Assembly: GCA_030998015.1 (NCBI GenBank)
Contig: JARWMV010000134.1
Span: 1 to 38,255, forward strand
Length of the DNA: 38,255 nt
Origin: Ceratorhiza oryzae-sativae
Lineage: Eukaryota; Basidiomycota; Agaricomycetes; Cantharellales; Ceratobasidiaceae
Direction of reading: 5' to 3'
The first letter of the stretch is position 1; every line of letters begins with the position of its first letter. A program made the position numbers and the translations under genes. The notes under the pieces were generated by a model. The model saw only the letters and a program-made list of their open reading frames with translations, was not told the origin of the DNA and searched no databases. Of this stretch, positions 8,669 through 17,303 are shown in pieces.

Positions 8669-8766
8669 AAACATGGAAATGGTCATGTAATTAAAATTTC
8701 AGGTAAATCAACAGCCATGTTACAAGAACTATTAAAATTTCAAATGCCTAGCATGATGCAATATAA
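8669..8766 (+). pseudogene. C-terminal fragment of a LAGLIDADG_2 endonuclease
   Basis: Reads KHGNGHVIKISGKSTAML... to PSMMQY, matching the last about 32 residues of the ORF that ends at 10233 (KHGDGKVVRILSKSLPVL, PSMMLYKIGL). It is bounded by an A element on the left and a B' element on the right. The body of the gene is not nearby, so this is a relic. Confidence 0.75.
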
Positions 8767-8867
8767 CCCCAAATTGGGGGTGTAGATTTGCCTGCGCAAA
8801 TCACCCCCCAATTTAGGAGTCCTCAGCGCTTAGGCCGCGCCTAAAGGCGCGATCAGAGAGTTGGAAA
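8767..8867 (+). mobile_element. B' element
   Basis: Second copy of the CCCCAAATTGGGGG-stem relative of B; it truncates the LAGLIDADG fragment just before its expected KIGL end. Confidence 0.85.
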
Positions 8868-8938
8868 TAGGTTTCTAAAAGTACCTATTTTAAAAACAAA
8901 AAAACACAGCCGTTAGTTTCGGATCTCTAATAAATACT

Positions 8939-9110
8939 CCGCCGGCGTTAGAGGGAATCCTAAAGATTCCCTCGTAGAAAATGACGACCGTTCGTCATTT
9001 TCAGCCGGCGGCTAAATATCGATATTATGCCGCGCACTAGCAATCGCAAACGGTTGCGATTGCTCACGTTGGTTGGTGGGACAAGTCCCACCAGCAACTA
9101 ACGCGCGCGG
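8939..9110 (+). mobile_element. A element (172 bp)
   Basis: Standard form. Left flank AATACT, right flank GCAGCTGC. The sequences on both sides may be one open frame (SFGSLINT / AAAKYIGKTSG). Confidence 0.95.
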
Positions 9111-9293
9111 GCAGCTGCTAAATATATCGGAAAAACATCAGGCATACTAAGATATAGCCTAGAAAATTCTATAGGTTTACCTTATTTAACTAATTTCATA
9201 AAAGAGATAGTGACAAGTTTGCCACTTTCATTATCTTTTTGTGCTACAGCATTTTTTATTTATTTTCTTCTAGTAGTTTAATAGCTCCATCAG
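9111..9293 (+). other. unrecognised open stretch before the LAGLIDADG ORF
   Basis: An open frame with AAAKYIGKTSGILRY, then GLPYLTNFI, and a strongly hydrophobic end (SLSFCATAFFIYFLLVV) with a stop near 9283. It looks like a membrane segment. The first residues resemble the start of atp9 (AAAKYIG at 10311), but the rest does not. It overlaps the start of the LAGLIDADG ORF in another frame. It could be an exon end or a relic; I cannot name it. Confidence 0.3.
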
Positions 9294-9475
9294 ATGAAGA
9301 TAAACCTAAAGTCAAACGGTTTACTAGAGAGCAGCAAAACCAATTCACAATTCCTGATGAATTGCAGCAAATCTTAGTTGGATTGATTTTAGGAGATTTA
9401 TGGGCTAATAAGCGAGGTAACAATACTAGATTCCGGTTTAAACAAGGAATTTGTCATAAAGCCTATCTGCCCGTA

Positions 9476-9598
9476 GGGCCCAAAACCACCTAAAGGTGTT
9501 TCCAAAAACACCTTTACGGTGGTTTTGGGCCTTACAGGCTTGGCCAAAACCACCCCCAAACAATGCAGCGTAGCTGCACATGTTTGGGGGTGTTTTTG
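9476..9598 (+). mobile_element. E-type hairpin block in the LAGLIDADG ORF
   Basis: Two stacked hairpins: GGCCCAAAACCACC...GGTGGTTTTGGGCC, then CACCCCCAAACAATGCAG...TTGGGGGTG. The second also occurs before cob exon 1 and in cob intron 1. Confidence 0.85.
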
Positions 9599-9617
9599 GT
9601 TATCATTTGTATGACTT

Positions 9618-9789
9618 CCGCCGGCGTTAGAGGGAATCCTAAAGATTCCCTCGTAGAAAATGACGACCGTTCGTCATTTTCAGCCGGCGGCTAAATATCG
9701 ATATTATGCCGCGCACTAGCAATCGCAAACGGTTGCGATTGCTCACGTTGGTTGGTGGGACAAGTCCCACCAGCAACTAACGCGCGCGG
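9618..9789 (+). mobile_element. A element (172 bp) in a LAGLIDADG ORF
   Basis: Standard form between TATGACTT and GCCTATTG. The ORF is LAGLIDADG coding sequence on both sides. Confidence 0.95.
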
Positions 9790-10295
9790 GCCTATTGTCC
9801 TCAAGTCCCCAAAAATGAAATTTCCCTACAACACAAAAACACTGGGAATGTGTATGAAACAATAAAATTTACTACATACTCCTTGCCATGCATAAGAGAA
9901 TTCTGTGAACCTTTTTACTCTCCAACTGGAATAAAAATTATTCCTAATAACATAGGTGAATTATTGACTCCATTGGGGTTATGTTATCTGATCTGCGATG
10001 ATGGAAGTTTTTGCAATAAAAGTAGACGAGTAACATTAGCTACAAATTGCTTTACTTTGAGGGAAGTTCAACTTTTAGTTCGAGCTCTTGAAGATAATTT
10101 CAACTTAGTATGTTCTATCCATAAACATGGAGACGGAAAGGTAGTCAGAATTTTATCTAAATCTTTACCTGTTTTACCAGAGTTATTGAAAGATAGAATG
10201 CCAAGCATGATGTTGTACAAAATAGGTCTTTAATAGGATCATATTATGTATGAAAAAAAAACAAAATTTAGACGTTAGTTTAAGAACCTTATTGA

Positions 10296-10487
<192 letters not shown>

Positions 10488-10651
10488 TAGGCCCTCTATG
10501 CTAAATAGAGTAATTTTACTATATGCTGGAACTACTTTGTTTTATATATTATTATTAAGTTTTTATTTACATATGTTGGTAAATGGTCAAAGCTTTTTAT
10601 AATAATTTTGGGAGTTAATCAGCAGGGCTGCAGTCTCGTAGAAGATTCTAC

Positions 10652-10745
10652 TGCCCCCCAAACATCAATCCTTGACATTTCCTAAGGAATTGTCAAGGAA
10701 TGGCAGTTTGGGGGGTCAATGGCGACATTGCAATTATTGGGGGTC
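10652..10745 (+). mobile_element. E-type block in the atp9 intron
   Basis: CCCCCCAAACA..., CCTTGACA/TGTCAAGG hairpin, and ATTGGGGGTC end. It sits between the Q and R strands of the intron, that is in a loop. Confidence 0.8.
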
Positions 10746-10998
10746 TACGGTAAATATGTGTCCCTCAGAGACTTTACGTGAAAAATTATTACAGTCGGGA
10801 CTCCAAGCGGGCAGAAATCCAGGGTTTGTCCAGTATTTTATTATACCCAGAATTTTTCCATGGCCCTAAGAGTAACGAGGAATAAATTAAGATAAAGTCC
10901 ACTTTTGTTTGAACCCGCGATGGGGCACCCCATCGCGGTTAATTTTATCAGCCTCGAGTGTGGACGGCTTTAGCCGGCCAGCATTGTATTTATACAAC

Positions 10999-11170
10999 CC
11001 GCGCGCGTTAGTTGCTGGTGGGACTTGTCCCACCAACCAACGTGAGCAATCGCAACCGTTTGCGATTGCTAGTGCGCGGCATAATATCGATATTTAGCCG
11101 CCGGCTGAAAATGACGAACGGTCGTCATTTTCTACGAGGGAATCTTTAGGATTCCCTCTAACGCCGGCGG
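10999..11170 (-). mobile_element. A element (172 bp) splitting an F hairpin in the atp9 intron
   Basis: Standard form, inverted. Flanks CCAGCATTGTATTTATACAA and ACATGCTGCCCC are the two halves of an F hairpin, showing A-into-F nesting. Confidence 0.95.
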
Positions 11171-11208
11171 ACATGCTGCCCCACAGTAAAATTTCGAACT
11201 TAAAACTG

Positions 11209-11250
11209 CTATTCGCGCTTATGATAGCTTTCTTATTGCTATATTCATAA
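11209..11250 (+). CDS. atp9: atp9 exon 2
   Basis: Encodes LFALMIAFLLLYS then TAA, the end of the second membrane helix of subunit c. It follows G 11208 and joins exon 1 in phase 0. A second copy of the same 13 codons, with three synonymous differences, lies at 13181-13219, beyond the GIY-YIG gene. This suggests that exon 2 arrived with an invading endonuclease gene that displaced the older 3' end. Confidence 0.95.
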   Translation, partial: LFALMIAFLLLYS

Positions 11251-11434
11251 CAACCATGAAAAATTATAACCTATTGACTAAACCCCTCCCAAGGGTCAAT
11301 CTAATAGATTTATTGGTTTCAAATAAGAATTATTCAACATCTGTTAACCCAAATGTAGATAATCCCAATTTAAATTTAGCATTGCCGACTTTTATTACTG
11401 AGGCCCCTAAATTGTTTACTGATGTTTTAAGTGC

Positions 11435-11730
11435 GCGAAGTGTTTAACTCAAGCTTCGGATCCGTCTGTGTACGGCTTAAGCCGCACACAGACGTCTCCT
11501 CTACAAGCGTGAAGTTGTTGCACGTACGTGCAACAATTTCAGCCAGCCCGCGCGCGTTAGTTGCTGGTGGGACTTGTCCCACCAACCAACGTGAGCAATC
11601 GCAACCGTTTGCGATTGCTAGTGCGCGGCATAATATCGATATTTAGCCGCCGGCTGAAAATGACGAACGGTCGTCATTTTCTACGAGGGAATCTTTAGGA
11701 TTCCCTCTAACGCCGGCGGGCTGCCCTAGA
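11435..11730. mobile_element. compound insertion (hairpins, A element, F end) in the GIY-YIG leader
   Basis: Contains TGTGTACGGCTTAAGCCG and TTGCACGTACGTGCAA hairpins, then an inverted A element at 11548-11719, then the F/G-type end CTGCCCTAGAGT. GIY-YIG coding is on both sides. Confidence 0.85.
11548..11719 (-). mobile_element. A element (172 bp) within the compound insertion
   Basis: Standard form, inverted; flanks AGCCAGC and GCTGCCC belong to another hairpin. Confidence 0.95.
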
Positions 11731-11859
11731 GTAAATGTCTAAACAACTAAGAGGTAAATCTGGAATATATTGTTGGATAAATCTTTTAAATGGTAAATTT
11801 TACATAGGAAGTGCTGTTGATTTGGGAAATCGAGTTAATGATTATTTCCAAGATTCATA

Positions 11860-12105
11860 CCCCCGCTTAGGGTCAACCAGCATTGTATTTATATATAAAT
11901 ACATGCTGTTGACCCGAGGGGTAATGGATATCGAGGCCGCGTTCGCGGCGAGGTATTGCGAGGTACCCTGGAACTTTAAGTTCCAGGGTACCTCGGAATC
12001 AGACGCCGCGCGCACGCCAGGGCCGCCTTGGCTTACATTGACCTTAAGGTCAATATGAGCCAAGCTTGCTTGGCTTAAGCCAAGGCGTTCGCAGGCGTGC
12101 ACGGG
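11860..12105 (+). mobile_element. D element (246 bp) with 5-bp target duplication
   Basis: Flanked by TCATA at 11855-11859 and 12106-12110. The second GIY-YIG copy is empty at this site, and removal of the element plus one repeat gives a segment of the same length (29 bp from GATTC to AATAC) and frame as that copy. This is the clearest empty-site proof in the window. Confidence 0.95.
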
Positions 12106-12131
12106 TCATACTGTAAATCCAAATCTAATAC

Positions 12132-12303
12132 CCGCGCGCGTTAGTTGCTGGTGGGACTTGTCCCACCAACCAACGTGAGCAATCGCAACCGTTTGCGATT
12201 GCTAGTGCGCGGCATAATATCGATATTTAGCCGCCGGCTGAAAATGACGAACGGTCGTCATTTTCTACGAGGGAATCTTTAGGATTCCCTCTAACGCCGG
12301 CGG
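12132..12303 (-). mobile_element. A element (172 bp) in GIY-YIG copy 1
   Basis: Flanks ATAC and AGTTAGA. Exact removal restores KSNTVRSILKYGIG with no duplicated bases. The paralogue carries the same element at the same codon position (13517-13688). Confidence 0.97.
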
Positions 12304-12480
12304 AGTTAGATCTATACTTAAATACGGTATAGGTAATTTTGCCTTAGCAGTTCCGCCTCAAGCGTGAAGTTGTTGCACGTACGTGCAACAATTTCAGCTA
12401 GAGGACTTGAATTTGTGGATGAAGAAGATTTACTACCTCGAGAAGATCACTTTATCAAAACAATGAATCCTGAGTATAAT

Positions 12481-12691
12481 GCCCCCGCTCTATCGGCTAA
12501 AATCTTAGGTGTAACCCAAGATTTCAGCCGCCCTGCCTAGAGAACTGCGCTTTAGCGCACGTCTTGGCAGGGGTAATAAAGCGGAGGGTCAACGACCCGT
12601 GGGCATTGTTAACGAGGCCGCGTTCGCGGCGAGCCGCGCGCACGCCAGGGCCGCCTTGGCAAGCCAAGGCGTTCGCAGGCGTGCACGGGTC
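12481..12691 (+). mobile_element. D element, second type (211 bp)
   Basis: Starts GCCCCCGCTCTATCGG and ends GCACGGGTC. Contains the C hairpin and a short CGAGCCGCGCGC centre in place of the long D stems. I see no difference from 15992-16202. It interrupts NPEYN / ILQNAGN of the GIY-YIG ORF. Confidence 0.93.
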
Positions 12692-13180
12692 ATATTCTTC
12701 AAAATGCAGGTAACTCGTTAGGTTACAAACATGCCCCTGAAAGTATCGCTAAAATAGTTAAATCAGCTCTTGGAAGAAGCCATTCATTGGAAGTTCGTAA
12801 AGCAATGAGTGAGAGCCGAATGGGTATTAATAACCCAATGTTCGGTAAAATAGTCTCTCCAGAAACAAGAGCAAAATTGAGTGAAGCTGCAAAAAATCGG
12901 GAGCCTGATTCCGAGGTACCCCGGAACCTCGGGGGTCCGGGGTACCTCGCAATACCTAAACCTAATAACACAGGATTTGGTGTTGAAGTACTTGACTTGG
13001 AAAATAATCTTACAACAGAGTACCCATCTATAAGAGAAGCCGCGCGAAATATTGGAGCAAGTTTCACTACTTTAATTAGAAGAGAAAAAAGGGAAAACCC
13101 CAAACCATATAAAGGCAGATATGTTATAACTGTAAAACGGTCTTAGTTATTCTTTTTACTTCTATTTGCCCAATTTTTGT

Positions 13181-13220
13181 CTATTCGCGCTTATGATTGC
13201 ATTCCTATTGCTATATTCAT
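13181..13220 (+). pseudogene. atp9: fossil second copy of the atp9 3' exon
   Basis: Repeats the codons for LFALMIAFLLLYS with three synonymous changes compared with 11209-11250 (ATA/ATT, GCT/GCA, TTA/CTA). The stop codon is split: after TCAT the sequence runs straight into a D-type insertion starting ACCCCCGC. It is not needed for the spliced atp9 message. It marks either the original atp9 end or the end brought by the second GIY-YIG gene, which begins about 215 bp further on. Confidence 0.9.
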
Positions 13221-13431
13221 ACCCCCGCTTAGGGTCAACCAGCATTGTATTTATATATAAATACATGCTGTTGACCCGAGGGGTAATGGCCCTCCCAATA
13301 CGTTGGCCCGTAGGGCGTGCCTTACAGGCTTGGTAACGCATTGGGAGGTCATTGCATTATTGGGGGGCTGCTGCCCCCCAAACAATGCAGCGTAGCTGCA
13401 TATGTTTGGGGGTCAGCTGAAGCTGAAAGGG
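13221..13431 (+). mobile_element. D start fused to E-type block, inside the fossil stop codon
   Basis: D-type start with the GTATTTATATATAAATAC hairpin, then an E block (CCTCCCAATACG, GCATTGGGAGG, CCCCCCAAACAATGCAG, TTTGGGGGTC). It separates the fossil exon from the second GIY-YIG fragment. Confidence 0.8.
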
Positions 13432-13434
13432 AAG

Positions 13435-13806
13435 AGAGAGAAGGAAGTGCTGTTGACTTGGGAAACCGGGTTAATGATTATTTCCAAGATTCTTATTACA
13501 AATCAAGAACTAATACCCGCGCGCGTTAGTTGCTGGTGGGACTTGTCCCACCAACCAACGTGAGCAATCGCAACCGTTTGCGATTGCTAGTGCGCGGCAT
13601 AATATCGATATTTAGCCGCCGGCTGAAAATGACGAACGGTCGTCATTTTCTACGAGGGAATCTTTAGGATTCCCTCTAACGCCGGCGGAGTTAGAGCTAT
13701 TCTTAAGTACGGGATAGGCAACTTTGCCTTAGCTATATTGGAATTTGTTGATAAAGTTAATTTACTTTCACGGGAAAATCACTTTATAGAAACATTAGAA
13801 CCTGAA
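13435..13806 (+). pseudogene. second GIY-YIG endonuclease, partial
   Basis: Matches copy 1 from GSAVDLGNRVNDYFQDS through VRAILKYGIGNFALA to HFIETLEPEYK. It lacks the catalytic GIY start, the NUMOD repeats and the C-terminus. In the parts I compared (about 98 nt around the A element) the two copies differ at about 11 positions, mostly silent, so they are diverged relatives and not a fresh duplicate. It is interrupted by an A element at 13517-13688 and cut off at about 13807 by a TCAGCGCAGAGCGCTGG hairpin. Confidence 0.85.
13517..13688 (-). mobile_element. A element (172 bp) in GIY-YIG copy 2, same site as copy 1
   Basis: Same flanks (AATAC and AGTTAGA), orientation and sequence as the element at 12132-12303; I find no difference between the two. 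Exact removal restores SRTNTVRAILKYGIG. Confidence 0.97.
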
Positions 13807-14260
13807 TACAAACGGTCCTCGGCTGGATCAGCGCAGAGCGCTGGCCCGAGCATAAATCCTAGAGTATACCTAAGATTTACAGAGATAGCTATCAGGCCTG
13901 GCCGGCAAGATCAGGCCAGAACCGGCCTTATAGTCCCTTTCTGTTTTTTTTTTATTTAATTCCTAAAATTTATTTATGGACTTACGGCCTTAATTGAACC
14001 CTCGTCTGAATCACTCAAAGAGTGATCTAGCCGAAGGTGCGCTTCCTCTTGGTCTCTACTGAGGCCAAGGAGGAAAAGGTCCCCTTTGCGCGGTAAGCCC
14101 TTTTTAATTTTCGCGTTTTTCGCTGGCTCCCGGCAAAGGCCAGGAAGGATACTCCACCATGCGGTAGAAAATCTGATCTCGCCTTCGATTTCGACCGAAG
14201 GCATCCTGCTCGGGCTACTGGGTCCTCAGGGAATTGGATAAAACCCCACAGAATCGTCGC
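13807..14260. other. spacer with hairpin fragments
   Basis: AT-rich pieces and GC hairpins (GGATCAGCGCAGAGCGCTGG, GGCCTGGCC). No gene recognised; the open frame on the minus strand at 13974-14204 looks like chance. Confidence 0.55.
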
Positions 14261-14482
14261 CCGCCGGCGTTAGAGGGAATCCTCAGATGAGGTAGCCTTG
14301 ACCATGAGTCTCATGGTCCAGGCTACCTCCCATAAAGATTCCCTCGTAGAAAATGACGACCGTTCGTCATTTTCAGCCGGCGGCTAAATATCGATATTAT
14401 GCCGCGCACTAGCAATCGCAAACGGTTGCGATTGCTCACGTTGGTTGGTGGGACAAGTCCCACCAGCAACTAACGCGCGCGG
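14261..14482 (+). mobile_element. A element, long form (222 bp)
   Basis: Same 50-bp extra hairpin as the palindrome copies. It lies in a spacer. Confidence 0.95.
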
Positions 14483-14546
14483 GCCTTCGCAAAGCACCGA
14501 TTCTTGACCCCCGATTTGCGCTTATGATCTTAGATCATGACAGGTG

Positions 14547-14642
14547 ACCCCCAATAAGGCAATGGCCTCCCAATGCGTCACAAACGTATTGGGGGGGGGC
14601 CATTACCAACATATGCAGCTTGCGCTGCATTGTTTGGGGGGT
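14547..14642 (+). mobile_element. E-type block
   Basis: GACCCCCAATAAGG ... CCTCCCAATGCG ... CAGCTTGCGCTGC ... TTTGGGGGG hairpins; spacer position just before tRNA-Ile. Confidence 0.8.
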
Positions 14643-14674
14643 AGATGCTGAAAGGGAAGAGAGAGAATAAATCA

Positions 14675-14745
14675 AAGCTCATAATTTAACGGTAGAATGA
14701 TTTCTTGATGAGGAATATGTAGAAGTTCGATTCTTCTTGAGCTTA
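14675..14745 (+). tRNA. trnI(gau): tRNA-Ile (anticodon GAU)
   Basis: Acceptor AAGCTCA pairs with TGAGCTT. D arm ATTT...GAAT, anticodon stem ATTTC/GGAAT with loop TTGATGA (anticodon GAT), T arm AGAAG-TTCGATT-CTTCT, discriminator A. 71 nt. It decodes AUU/AUC. It is not interrupted, and hairpin blocks lie on both sides. Confidence 0.92.
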
Positions 14746-15136
14746 CTAAATTAACAAACAAACATACCCTAATTTGTGTAGGGACCTACGGCCCATGCCT
14801 ACAGCAGCTGCCCCGAAGGATCGTGCTAGCACGATCGTAATCGGCGGATCCGCGGCCAGCTTGAGGAAATAATCATGCTTGCATGATTTAACTCAAGCTT
14901 CGGATCCGTCTGTGTACGGCTTAAGCCGCACACAGACGTCTCCTCTACAAGCGTGAAGTTGTTGCACGTACGTGCAACAATTTAAGCTCCGCTCCCTGGA
15001 TCTCTAGAGATCCAGGAGGCGGGGTATTGCGAGGTAGCCTGGACCCCCGAGGTTCCAGGCTACCTCGGAATCAAAGTCCTTACTGCCGCGGGCTGACGAA
15101 AAGGAGTGCTGCAGTACTCATAGGTTCCACCTCTTC
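14746..15136. other. hairpin mosaic
   Basis: GATCGTGCTAGCACGATC palindrome, TGTGTACGGCTTAAGCCG and TTGCACGTACGTGCAA hairpins and the GGAGGCGGGG block, in nearly the same order as 6545-6660 and 11455-11545. No gene. Confidence 0.7.
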
Positions 15137-15234
15137 CCCTCCGCGCTCTTTGATCGCCCGCAGGGCGGCCTAAGCGCGGAGGGCTCCCACTAATCGATGA
15201 TTTGCGAAGGCAAATCTACATCGATTAGCGGGGG
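15137..15234 (-). mobile_element. B element, short form
   Basis: CCCTCCGCGC ... ATCGATTAGCGGGG without the C hairpin, in a spacer. Confidence 0.9.
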
Positions 15235-15590
15235 CCTGTAAGGGAAGAGGATGTTTATGAGCTATTTCAGCCGGGCCAGCGCTCTGCGCTGATCCAGTCG
15301 AAGACGGGTCATATTTGATCGTTTCAAAATGACATTTTTGTTTTTTTTTTTTTGTTTATATATCCCTTTAACCAGGTTAAGATTTATCCTGCGCTTGGAG
15401 GTGGAATCACCACCAAATGGACCCCTTTGTGCGCTAAGGGCTGGTTAAAGGGTCTTATAGGTTCCACCTCTTCCCTGTAAGGGAAGAGAAGAAGCTCATG
15501 ACCCTAACAGATTCCTGTTTGAGGGGTTTACCAGGGTCTCCAGTCCTAGAGGACTGTACCAATAGGGTGCCAAGAAATATAATTTCCCTG
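15235..15590. other. spacer with long imperfect hairpins
   Basis: Includes an inverted pair CCTTTAACCAG (15364) / CTGGTTAAAGGG (15441) around a GGAGGTGGAATCACCACC hairpin. No gene recognised. Confidence 0.5.
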
Positions 15591-15800
15591 ATCCTAATAA
15601 AAGAAGAAAAACCATAATTGAGCGTTTAAAAATCTATCACCCGTGCCCCCCAAAGACGGGCACGGTAGGTAAAATGGATTGAAATGCGCGCCTCGAAATA
15701 TTAATTTCGAGTAACGCACTCCAATTTTATAACCACATATTTTATAAATTAAATAAATTTTTGTTAATAAATATGTGTTCTACTATCTATATGTTTTCAT
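15591..15800 (+). ncRNA. non-coding module X, related to modules Y and Z
   Basis: Starts AATAAAAGAAGAAAAACC, then ATTGAGCGTTTAAAAA, a GTGCCCCCC/GGGCAC hairpin, a CCTCGAAATATTAATTTCGAG hairpin (given as halves CCTCGAAAT and ATTTCGAG), then AACCACATATT ... AATATGTGTTCTACTATC. The first and last blocks recur in module Y. It is not coding in any frame. It lacks the 3' block that Y and Z share. Function unknown. Confidence 0.5.
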
Positions 15801-15991
15801 ACCCTCTCGCCAGCAGGCGTTAGTAGTGAATACTCTATTGATTGGGTAAAACAAACTCCAATTTGTCTAGGGACCTGTGGCCTTCGGCGAAGCCCATGAA
15901 AAATTGGGAGAGCCTAATCGGTTTAGTGCGTCCCTGCCGGACATCTTCGATGACCGAGCAGGGAACGCGCGGAGATTCTGGCTTAAATAAT
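15801..15991. other. spacer
   Basis: Contains AATTTGTCTAGGGACCTGTGG, a diverged copy of which is at 14771, and a GCGTCCCTGCC...GCAGGGA hairpin also at 6987. No gene recognised. Confidence 0.5.
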
Positions 15992-16202
15992 GCCCCCGCT
16001 CTATCGGCTAAAATCTTAGGTGTAACCCAAGATTTCAGCCGCCCTGCCTAGAGAACTGCGCTTTAGCGCACGTCTTGGCAGGGGTAATAAAGCGGAGGGT
16101 CAACGACCCGTGGGCATTGTTAACGAGGCCGCGTTCGCGGCGAGCCGCGCGCACGCCAGGGCCGCCTTGGCAAGCCAAGGCGTTCGCAGGCGTGCACGGG
16201 TC
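15992..16202 (+). mobile_element. D element, second type (211 bp)
   Basis: Appears identical to 12481-12691. An A element abuts its last base at 16203, so A may have entered at the D edge. Confidence 0.93.
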
Positions 16203-16374
16203 CCGCCGGCGTTAGAGGGAATCCTAAAGATTCCCTCGTAGAAAATGACGACCGTTCGTCATTTTCAGCCGGCGGCTAAATATCGATATTATGCCGCGCA
16301 CTAGCAATCGCAAACGGTTGCGATTGCTCACGTTGGTTGGTGGGACAAGTCCCACCAGCAACTAACGCGCGCGG
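16203..16374 (+). mobile_element. A element (172 bp) abutting D
   Basis: Standard form; left flank is the D end GGGTC, right flank AGTTTCAA. Confidence 0.95.
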
Positions 16375-16459
16375 AGTTTCAATCAGCAGGTAACTATATT
16401 TACACCTCAACGAATACAAGTGAGAAATAGCGGATACCAATTTTATCCCTATTAAGATA

Positions 16460-16600
16460 CCCCGCTAATCGATACCCCTGCCAAGACGTGCGCTAAAGCG
16501 CAGTTCTCTAGGCAGGGTGTAGATTTGCCTTCGCAAATCATCGATTATTGGAGCCCTCCGCGCTTAGGCCGCCCTGCGGGCGATCAAAGAGCGCGGAGGG
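16460..16600 (+). mobile_element. B element (141 bp)
   Basis: CCCCGCTAATCGAT ... GCGCGGAGGG with nested C hairpin, in a spacer. Confidence 0.93.
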
Positions 16601-16744
16601 TATTCTATTTCAAGCACGTAACACTACATTAATATTATCGTGCTTCAAATGGGGGAGGTTTCTCCCCGGGATTTGAAGCCATAACGTAATATTTCACCCG
16701 GCGCTTAAGGAGGCGTCAAACCTCCTTTTACGAATTTAAATAAC

Positions 16745-17100
16745 AATAAAAGAAACAGTAATAAAAAAATTTGAACGTTTAAAAAAGTGCCCCCGTGCCT
16801 GCAAATATGATGAGGCGGGGGGAAAGTTGTAACCACATATTATTTAATTTAATAACTATGTGTTTTGCTATCTATCTAATTTCCACACCTTCTTGTCAAT
16901 ATGCTATGCTAAATAGATTCACTAGGCCTTCCGGTGTGTAAGACAATAAAAATATATTTTCCGTGTTTTTGTTTCTACCTGACCCGTTTCCTCTATGACG
17001 GCATATATTAATACCTGCCACCACAGGGTAATTAAGGTGGAACATTGAACAATTGCCAAAATTAGCTGATTGTTATAGTCAGGTGCTGACAACACAAGTC
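16745..17100 (+). ncRNA. non-coding module Y upstream of cob
   Basis: Opens with AATAAAAGAAACAGTAAT and TTGAACGTTTAAAAAA, has AACCACATATT/ACTATGTGTTTT pairing in the middle, and closes with ATTAGCTGATTGTT....TCAGGTGCTGACAACAC. Module Z inside cob intron 7 shares the opening and closing blocks at nearly the same distance (about 330 nt). CTGAT/GTCAG hairpin pairing is kept in both while the loop changes. It has no ORF. It could be an unrecognised structural RNA; I could not match it to RNase P RNA or a group I/II core. Confidence 0.5.
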
Positions 17101-17177
17101 AGATTTTAATTCATTTATATTTTACTCTGAGTTCTAGGTTGAACCGCTCTGTATTTAACGGCCATGCCTTCTTAGGA

Positions 17178-17235
17178 ACCAAAACCACCCCCAAACAATG
17201 CAGCGTAGCTGCACATGTTTGGGGGTGTTTTTTGG
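17178..17235 (+). mobile_element. E-type hairpin before cob
   Basis: AAAACCACCCCCAAACAATG ... TTTGGGGGTGTTTTTTGG. The same unit lies at 17822-17877 and 9545-9598. It ends about 70 bp before the cob start. Confidence 0.85.
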
Positions 17236-17303
17236 AAATTACTTAACGTGAATTTATTCTTTTCTGATTTCTCTATTTGACAAAAATAAAATTCAAAATT
17301 ACT

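Larger units (their letters stand above)
9239..10233 (+). pseudogene. LAGLIDADG_2 homing endonuclease, interrupted twice
   Basis: The N-terminal part (to about 9470) has the first motif as ILVGLILGDLWANKRGNNT. It is cut by an E-type hairpin block (9476-9598), continues briefly (YHLYD) and is cut again by an A element (9618-9789). The rest runs open from 9790 to the TAA at 10233, with CDDGSFCNKS, LATNCFTLREVQLLV and the family ending PSMMLYKIGL. It would be about 245 residues without the interruptions, normal for the family. A residue or two around the A element is uncertain, so the junction may not be exactly repairable. It lies 68 bp upstream of atp9; no group I core was found beside it. Confidence 0.75.
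11256..13146 (+). pseudogene. GIY-YIG homing endonuclease downstream of atp9, interrupted by six insertions
   Basis: Starts at ATG 11256, six bases after the atp9 stop. The order is: N-terminal leader; GIY-YIG domain (SGIYCWINLLNGKFYIGSAV at about 11757, then KYGIGNFALA and a HFIKTMNPEYN segment); NUMOD3-like repeats (SALGRSHSLEVRKAMSESR, GINNPMFGK, SPETRAKLSEAAK, 12765-12897); and a C-terminal NUMOD1-like DNA-binding segment (TEYPSIREAARNIGAS, 13018-13066) to the TAG at 13146. Insertions: about 11435-11730 (hairpins, A, F end), D at 11860-12105, A at 12132-12303, a small hairpin at about 12352-12407, D at 12481-12691, and an in-frame 45-50 bp hairpin at about 12905-12955. Taking these out gives one open frame of roughly 330 codons. 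The paralogue at 13435-13806 lacks the first D and the small hairpin, so those are true insertions. Nuclease function as it stands is doubtful. Confidence 0.85.

Noticed and set aside
14505..14530. A possible third atp9 3'-exon relic (TTTGCGCTTATGAT)
   Set aside because: Only a dozen bases resemble the exon, and the rest forms a small palindrome. Too short to support.
16745..17100. RNase P RNA gene
   Set aside because: The conserved P4 strands (GAGGAAAGTC and ACAGAA type) could not be found; kept only as an unknown module.
17277..17303. Upstream TTG start for cob
   Set aside because: The nine extra residues are not seen in cytochrome b, while ATG 17304 gives the standard fungal N-terminus.
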